From Leucocoprinus leucothites (taxonomy: Eukaryota; Basidiomycota; Agaricomycetes; Agaricales; Agaricaceae), in contig JAACJO010000008.1 of assembly GCA_013368445.1 (NCBI GenBank), forward strand, positions 1,550,001-1,614,000: a DNA stretch of 64,000 bases, given 5' to 3'. Within the stretch, counting starts at the first letter, position 1. Every line of letters begins with the position of its first letter. Below the pieces are notes generated by a model that ran no database searches, was not told where the DNA came from, and was given only the letters and a program-made list of their open reading frames with translations. Positions 57,680-64,000 of this stretch are shown here, in pieces. A program made the translations under genes and the position numbers.

Positions 57680-58779
57680 TCTTCAAGGTACTAGAGCCAG
57701 TGGAGTGAGTATTGATTGCGACGGGGATTAGCCAGAAAGTTAACGGTTCGCTCACTAGAGGTAAACGGCTTTGAAGTAGACACTATGGAGTAGAATGTCA
57801 ATACTAGAATAGTTTCGATAGGCATCACAGACGCTCACCTGGGGGGTCAAGGAATACCAATGGATCCTGGAGCTTCAGCAACGACCTTCTTCCCATTTAT
57901 AAGACCTACGGTCGAGACTTGGCGAGGCCTGTTACATTTTACTGCCATAATACTTGCTGCGCGACCGTCATGAGCTATTTTCATTCACATCATTTGGAGC
58001 GTTTCGGTCTGAAACTGAGTAGGAGTCTATCTGAACGCGGGGCGGCTTTGACATTTCTCCGGGGCGCTGGAGGAAAAGAGGACTTGGCGAGATCCGACCA
58101 TTCGGAAAAGCAGGCGATGTTCGATCCGTTTGGCCATCTGGGGGGGGGAGTTGCTGTTGCAAGTTATTTCTTAGTAAATACTCCGAGTGCCTTTTGGCTA
58201 CTTTGTTGTGTAAATACCGATTTATGCGGAGACGATGTTCTCCTTGGTGGTACTGTAGTCATCCGACCTCGCAAGGGCATAAATAGCCCGTAATAAGGAT
58301 GAAACTCGTCAGAAATGTGTATGATTCACGGATATAGAACATCATTTGCGCACCAGGTGCCAGTTACGTTTTCGAAGTCTCCACTTCAATTGATATCAAG
58401 TATGCAGCGATTTTGTCAATGTCCGTAACGCGGCCATCACCTAGATAGCCGATTGAAGGTAAAAGCTCAAGTGTGCGAGAACGGTGTACGAGTATGTTGA
58501 GGGTGGTCACGGAGAAAGTCCATGAGCACGGTATGGAAGGAGTCCTGGCAGGCGTTGGAGAGTGATGATTGAGGATTGGGCGCTGAGGTAACGGCAGAGA
58601 TGTTTCAACCACTCGGCGAAAATTGGCCTTGCGCCGCACTTCACATTGCCATGCACCCGGACAAGGATATTGGTACGAAAATAGAACCAATGATGTATGC
58701 TTGTTGAAAAGGGGAAAATCCCCTTTATTGATTTCGAACGTAAACAAAGAATGAAGGTCAAATATACACTTCCAACCTC
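57680..58779. other. Spacer between secreted peptide 3 and PARG gene
   Basis: About 1.1 kb; left part is the peptide promoter and 5' leader. A 124-codon + ORF at 57919-58293 has no support as a gene. Confidence 0.4.
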
Positions 58780-59944
58780 CTACGGAGCTCCCGTTCCAAA
58801 TTTCTGAGCGAACTTGACAAAGGTTTCGTTGTCGATCACCCCGAACACCACCCGGTCGAACGACTTCCCAAACCTCGAACCCTCGCCAAGCAAAAGTTCC
58901 GCCCATATATCTATTACCATCCCTACTTTGTTCTTGAACGCACCAGTCCCAAAACTACCCAAGACGAGGTTCTTGACACCCTGGGTCTCAAAGAGATACA
59001 AAACTCGGGCCATACGCTCTTTCATGGTCTCGTAAATTCTAGTCTCCATGTCCGCTTCGGAATATGTGATTGTCTGGCCCGATCTATCGCCTGCTGGCGT
59101 TTCTGCCGGACAACACCAGCATTGACGGCAGGTGAAGTGAGGATGTCGATCTCGAATGGGCGTACCCAAGTACCAGCGTCATTGCGGAAGACCAATACAG
59201 AGGGACTGTAGATTATCGCATGCGAATAATAGCCAGTGTTCTTGCCTTTATCCGTAATCGAATGGTGGTAATCATAGAATTGTTGGCCAATAGAGCATGT
59301 GAGGCTGGGATAAAGTGTTGATGAACGTGCTATTGACTCTTCCTGCTCTCAAACCATAAGGCATCGAATGAATGAAAAATCGACTGGGGCTGACCTGAGC
59401 TCGAGCACCAGTCTTGAATCCTCCTCCCGGGTTTCGCGCTGACGCAAAATTGAGCACTCCAACGGCATGTGCGCGCCGTCCCTGGGGTCCGCTGACCTTA
59501 CCAGACGTAGTTTGAGGTTCTGAAGCGAGTTTCTCAACAAGCCAGCGTGATGTCTCCAATGTTGACTTTTCCACAGCCCAAATCTTGGTAGATCTAGCTA
59601 TAGAAGGTGTATCCTGGGACTGTGATGATGTTTGTGCCCAGGAAGCTATAGCGGAGTCGGGTGCATAGTAGGTCGTGTTGACTTTGAGATTCTCTACGTT
59701 CGCTCGAAGGTCGATGGTCGTGACAGGATCATTGGGCCGAGTCTGAGGATTAGGAAGAGTGTATGACCCAGTTTCAATCGCGTCGATCGTTTCGCCTGCG
59801 ATTCGGGCTAGGACATCTTTACCAAGGCCTCTTCTTTGATTTTTCTGACCTACTTGCCGGGGCTGTATCAGGGTGCATCGGATTAATTGGCTGAGTTATA
59901 TAAATGACCATGTGACGTACGATTCCTCTTCCTCTGGGCGGCAT
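58780..59944 (-). CDS. Microbial-type poly(ADP-ribose) glycohydrolase (PARG, TIGR02452-like), one-base frameshift
   Basis: Macro-domain enzyme expected to remove ADP-ribose chains. Exons (complement) 59944-59921, 59844-59395 and 59342-58780. N-terminal part: MPPRGRGI|KNQRRGLGKDVLARIA. Catalytic loop: GVLNFASARNPGGGFKTGARAQ-EES, the GGG-x(n)-Q-E-E signature, split by a 52-nt intron exactly before E-E. Then IYSPSVLVFRNDAG and PFEIDILTSPAVNAGVV. After VVRQ the homologous frame continues one base out of register (ADMETRIYETMKERMARV, GVKNLVLGSFGTGAFKNKVG, FDRVVFGVIDNETF). The exon sum (1037 nt) is one short of a multiple of three; the shift lies near 59060-59105. The gene is either newly inactive or carries a sequencing error. 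Confidence 0.78.
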
Positions 59945-60406
59945 TGTCGATAATAGACGCGATGCGGGAATGTTCACTTTTAATTGACACCAAATGGCAA
60001 GGCGGAAGAGTTTATTAATGTGAGGCATGACTCGTTATGTATCATATGATAGTCGGTTATGTGCTTTGATGTGCCTCAAAGCGGGACTCAGCTGTGCGCA
60101 AGAGAGCCGGGGAAATGTCATAACAATGATAAATGACTAGACAGATGATTACCGTTTGACAGTGAAGGGTTGGGACCCTGGAGAACGACCTAGAGAAACC
60201 ATGCTTGAATCGGAGATTGAATTCATTGAAGTCTCCGATCGGTTGATATGTGTTGCTGCCGGTGTTGGGTATGCATCTAGCCATTGGCCACACGAACGAG
60301 CTCAATGTGGTATACTTAGTGAAAGGAACAGGTAAATAATACTAAATTCTTTTTACGAACAAGGGTGACAATCAATAGTCGTTTAAAAAAAAGTGTGAAA
60401 ATTTGA
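59945..60406. other. Spacer, nothing recognised
   Basis: About 460 nt between the PARG start and the 3' end of BTB gene 10. Confidence 0.4.
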
Positions 60407-61408
60407 TCAAACAATCAGGGCGCACATGAAGGAGATAACCAGGCAGTACGGCAGAATGAAGTCATGGCGCATAACAGGCAAACGAGTATAATGCTCAGAA
60501 CGGGCGGAGGTCCTATCATGCTTGTCCATTCGAATAATCTCCCACTCGCCGATAATGGGATCGATAGGATCCAATGCTTCACTTGACGACTCGGATCCCG
60601 TTTCATCGGGCATTTGCCCTTCAACCTCACCAGAAAATATACCTGCTATGCTAGCGTCATTGTCCTGCCTTTCCTCTCCAAAGTTAGATATCGCCTCATG
60701 GTCACTAAGCTGTGGAAGGGCGATTTTGGTCAGTCATATCAACTCCCTCAACCGAATGACATTACCGGCTCTACCGAGGACTCCAAATCAACTCCCGGAC
60801 CAGACACCTCAGCTGCAATCTGCGACGGCTCTTTGTAGCTGAGCGAGTCGCAGGCAGAGCTGAATGTCGGGCCCGAAAATCCCGGGGGTGGTAATTCCCC
60901 GAGTTCTACTGAAAGAGTCTCCAAGTACGATATCGCGAACTCTCTGATGTCAGGGCATTGCCATTTCGTTGCCAAACGAAAAATGGCCATCCATTGAGTA
61001 TCGGTCGCCTCGTAAATACTGTAACAGCTATACTCAAAACCAGTTAGGATCACCCTCGTCGCTAACGCATGAACAGGTGAGGACAACTCACGGATTATAG
61101 AATACCCACAAAAAATTCGCAAGGTCATCCGGATCTTCGTCCAGGATGAAAGGTGCCATTTCATTGGATCCAGGGAAATCGTCCTCAGAGAGTAACTTTT
61201 TCCAGTAGTATGAATCACGCTCCAAGAAGTAAGAATGAATGCAGAAACGTATTCCCCTGACCTGCAGAGGATGGCAATATGAGCAATGAATGAGTTAAAG
61301 CTGAGAGGATACGCCAACACTCAGATGTAGATCAGCGCCAGGGATAAAGTACGTCGGGTGGAGGTCATTATTGATATCGAGAGCGTCGTTGGATAGGATA
61401 TCGGACAT
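60407..61408 (-). CDS. BTB/POZ protein 10, short, with C-terminal membrane anchor
   Basis: Exons (complement) 61408-61319, 61261-61092, 61018-60775 and 60709-60407 join to 268 residues in frame. BTB core: YFIPGADLHLS, VRGIRFCIHSYFLERDSYYW, ANFLWVFYNP, then WMAIFRLATKWQCPDIREFA. The chain departs from the family right after ISYLETLSVE: the (V/I)(D/E)RI(V/I)(L/V)Y block, the LCxRE block and the rest of BACK are missing. Instead there is an acidic Ser-rich linker (ISNFGEERQDNDA; DETGSESSSEALDPIDPIIG) and a hydrophobic C-terminus FILPYCLVISFMCALIV at the very end, as in tail-anchored proteins. The first donor (AGT|GTTGGC) is weak. Confidence 0.68.
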
Positions 61409-63412
61409 GGTACAGATGGCGTTTTTCGGTTTCGCATGGTCATATATGAACACTTTAGGATCGGACTGATGCATCTTCTAACAGAGATAAGAACTCCAAT
61501 GTACCTGAACATTGAATGCCAGCCAGAATTTTGATCGCCTCGTGGCCCAACCCTTTCTTGTTCTTGAAGGCCGCGTGAAGTGGATAGTTGCAAGAAGACT
61601 AGCACAAGAAGTAAATCCCGTACCCCTTGTAAGACTGATAGCGCTGCTCTGGAGGGATAAGCCCTGGAGACTATGTCTGTAGCTCGACTTTCTCAAGAAT
61701 TACGCGTTTTTTAGTAGCAAACACGTTTATCGATGTCATCTGATCCAGTTCCAATGCTCAAGTGATTGCTCTTCCCATGTATACCTGGAGACTGGTTTAT
61801 TTTTGGACTGCGCAGCCTGGGTCAAAGGGTTGGTTCCGCGCCTTGCGCCTTGACCTGATCGAGAAGGTTGTGAAAAGAACAAGATACTTGGGTTCTTTCT
61901 CCACGTCCTTGCCACCCCCTTATAGGCGTGGCTAGGGCTCTACCTGCACCATAGGTTCTGAGCTGCTTCGATGTGTCGATGGTTAAGAGTCACTCTCAGC
62001 GAGAGTCCATGCAACGTGCTGAAGGGTATGAGTCTCGAGCCCAGCGGATTCTGCAACCGACAACGACGCGCACCAAACACAGGTTCAACGATGCAACAGG
62101 ATGATTAGGTATTAGGTCTGTAGCCCCTGATGTGGCGCTGGAGCTGGGTAGCTGTGCGGGAGGAAGACCCGAGAGCAGAAGAATATGAGTATGATCCTTT
62201 GGAGAACCGGCGTCCAAAAATGAATAGACAAACCCGTACTTAATGACCAGGGCGCCACTTACCTTGATCCGTGTGAGAATTTCTGGAAGCTGTACATATG
62301 TTTATCAATAAGTTTTAACATGAACGCATGACATGCATCACAACTTGGGACCGCTCTCTGCTCTGAATGTTTTGAGGTACTCTCTGCGTGCTCGGTCCCG
62401 AACTCCTGAGCTGTCACTGTCTAGAATCTATCTCCTGACTAGAATTGTCTATGCCCGCCTCGAAGCCTCTCGAAGCCGATCCACCATGTCTAGACCCGAC
62501 AGAGATCGGATGAGCGACACGTTCCGTTGGCGACAATTCATGGTTAACCGATGGATCTATCAATATGTCGATGGCGCTTGTGCTGTGGCTCAGCTTTCAG
62601 GGGTCCGGTGTCGCCTATTAACAAAACGCGGCAAACACTTCACGGTAGTATTTTTTGTTGACCGCTCCTGACCAGGCCCATCGAATTACGTGGAACACGT
62701 ACCAAAGGAAGACCCTGATTAGTCCTCAGGTCTTAGGTCTGGAACCAAGACTAATCATATCTTCATGTTAACGCTATCTCAAGGCGGGTGCATTGGGTCG
62801 GAGGCACGTTAACGCTCTTCTTCTGGAACGGTTTGCCCCAGTTACTCCAAATTTTGGTTTGGAGTTTACTGGGCTACGAGATCCTCCTCGACTATTGTTA
62901 GTAACTTTTATTGACAGGATCAGTCCAAGGACGACGTTCGAAACTTGATTCTATCAAGTTGATGCATATAAAAAGTTAAGAGCGAGTTAAGAGCGACAGG
63001 ATGCGTCCTCACTTACTTTAGAATAGGACGAGAGAAAAGGCATATCAATCATACCCCTGAGTCAATATCCACCGATAGGGAGTGGTAACGATCTAGACTC
63101 CCATTACCCATTGATTCCCTCAGATTATTTACATGGCCCACTCGATAGTTGGTACTTATGCCTGGAGCAAACTTCAGAGGTTGCAACGATTGGGCTACGT
63201 TGGAGAACGAGATGACTATAAATGGACCTATATGTTTGCCGGAGTTACATCTTGGAGCATGACGTTTCCGCAAAGGGAGCAAAGGGAAAGACCTGGATTT
63301 CTAATTATAGCTCTAGGTACTATCATCACTTCCCACCATCGCGGAAATATATATTCTAGACACCCCACCAGTTCTTGGCCGACACCGTCTACCCACCACC
63401 ACCATTTCACTC
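61409..63412. other. Intergenic, one possible orphan exon
   Basis: About 2 kb. On the complement near 61610-61510 a short stretch reads CNYPLHAAFKNKKGLGHEAI between plausible splice sites, but no flanking exons were found. A 112-codon + ORF at 62333-62671 is Arg-rich and unrecognised. Nothing else is seen. Confidence 0.35.
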
Positions 63413-64000
63413 ATGCCAAACCTTCCGGTAGAACTGCAGACAATTATCGTTCAAAGTCTTTCCGACCCCGATGATTTCCACAGGCTTGCACAAGTCTCCC
63501 GCGACCTTAACTTCCTCGCTGTGGAAGAATTGTGCTCCATTTATGGTCTGAACACTCGTAGCGAGACGCTGACACTTGATGCTAAAACATTCCGCATTGT
63601 CCCAACTCTCGCAATCTCGCTGTCTATGTTCGGGGCTTCACTTCAGCTCCTGAGCTGCGACTTGACAAATACTCAGGAGCAACCAGAGTTGTTAAAGCAG
63701 ACCCGTTCTTTGCAAAACCTCATCTCCGCCCTCTACTCGATCCAACGTACCACCCTATTTTTTGCAAACTGTGGAACCAAGGAGTGGGAGGATGCGATAG
63801 TTGCCGTCTGTAACACCTTGGCTGACAGACGCTGCTATGACCTTCACATAAAGACCCTCGCCCGAAATACAACACATCCTACTCGAACCAATAGGCTGGC
63901 CACGCTTATTCAGAAGTTGTCGCTCCCCGCTGCTGGGAAGAGAAGGAACACGAGAATTTCCAGGCCTTCCAATCATCTAGAAACGTGTCACTTGCAAACA
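63413..64000 (+). CDS. F-box-like protein, 5' part (cut by window edge)
   Basis: An ORF opens at ATG 63413 and runs without a stop for 196 codons to the right edge. The N-terminus MPNLPVELQTIIVQSLSDP, then FHRLAQVSRDLNFLAVEEL, matches the F-box pattern (LP-x-E-x(2)-x-I-I...L...V-S-R). The next part has regularly spaced hydrophobic residues (VPTLAISLSMFGASLQLL; LQNLISALYSIQRTTLFF; LHIKTLARNT), as in the leucine-rich C-terminal halves of many basidiomycete F-box proteins. It does not resemble F-box A and B beyond the F-box. The 3' end is outside the window. Confidence 0.7.
   Translation, partial: MPNLPVELQTIIVQSLSDPDDFHRLAQVSRDLNFLAVEELCSIYGLNTRSETLTLDAKTFRIVPTLAISLSMFGASLQLLSCDLTNTQEQPELLKQTRSLQNLISALYSIQRTTLFFANCGTKEWEDAIVAVCNTLADRRCYDLHIKTLARNTTHPTRTNRLATLIQKLSLPAAGKRRNTRISRPSNHLETCHLQT

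Noticed and set aside
57919..58293. 124-codon + ORF between secreted peptide 3 and PARG
   Set aside because: It overlaps the reverse-strand promoter and leader of the peptide gene, begins at the duplicated promoter motif and has no domain.
62333..62671. 112-codon Arg-rich + ORF
   Set aside because: No recognisable domain, no splice partners and biased composition; treated as unsupported.

Overview
This is a gene-dense piece of a filamentous fungal nuclear genome, almost certainly from an agaricomycete basidiomycete. The grounds are many short spliceosomal introns (about 50-65 nt, GT-AG, one GC-AG), an AA9 lytic polysaccharide monooxygenase, CYP63/CYP52-like P450s, a DASH cryptochrome, and lineage-type expansions of BTB/POZ, F-box and small secreted cysteine-rich proteins. 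Splice sites were assigned by eye from donor and acceptor motifs, reading phase and comparison between paralogues inside the window. Most joined models close in frame.

Layout. 0-2.7 kb: 3' end of a secreted protein gene, a six-cysteine secreted peptide, and an AA9 LPMO. 4.2-6.0 kb: CRY-DASH. 6.6-9.4 kb: two BTB genes. 9.6-14.1 kb: a tandem pair of single-pass membrane proteins with a His-rich tail and a beta-repeat ectodomain. 15.3-20.9 kb: three BTB genes, the last with two competing 3' reading frames. 22.4-25.0 kb: P450. 25.2-28.3 kb: a decayed gene fragment and a diverged copy of the upstream BTB block that has lost (or never had) one BTB gene. 28.6-30.8 kb: a small membrane protein and two reverse-strand BTB genes, one frameshifted. 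31.8-37.0 kb: a ruined P450 and an intact P450. 37.1-38.7 kb: a gene encoding two complete BTB units in one chain. 39.1-43.2 kb: two tandem paralogous F-box genes. 43.5-46.2 kb: two proline-rich single-TM proteins. 46.7-49.4 kb: KRI1, the one clear ribosome-biogenesis housekeeping gene. 51.7-55.3 kb: two hypothetical genes. 55.7-59.9 kb: a fragment of a microbial-type PARG gene, two more six-cysteine secreted peptides, and a PARG gene carrying a one-base frameshift. 60.4-61.4 kb: a BTB gene whose BACK region is replaced by an acidic linker and a C-terminal membrane anchor. 63.4 kb to the edge: start of another F-box-like gene.

The dominant theme is birth and death of BTB genes (11 BTB units in 10 loci), together with other ubiquitin-ligase-type receptor genes (F-box) and duplicated secreted and membrane proteins. 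Functions of individual BTB and F-box genes are not known; coupling to Cullin-type ligases is inference from the families. The most unusual items are the double-BTB gene, the tail-anchored BTB variant, the dual-frame BTB tail, the segmental BTB-block duplication, the His-rich membrane pair and the CxxCC-type secreted peptide family.
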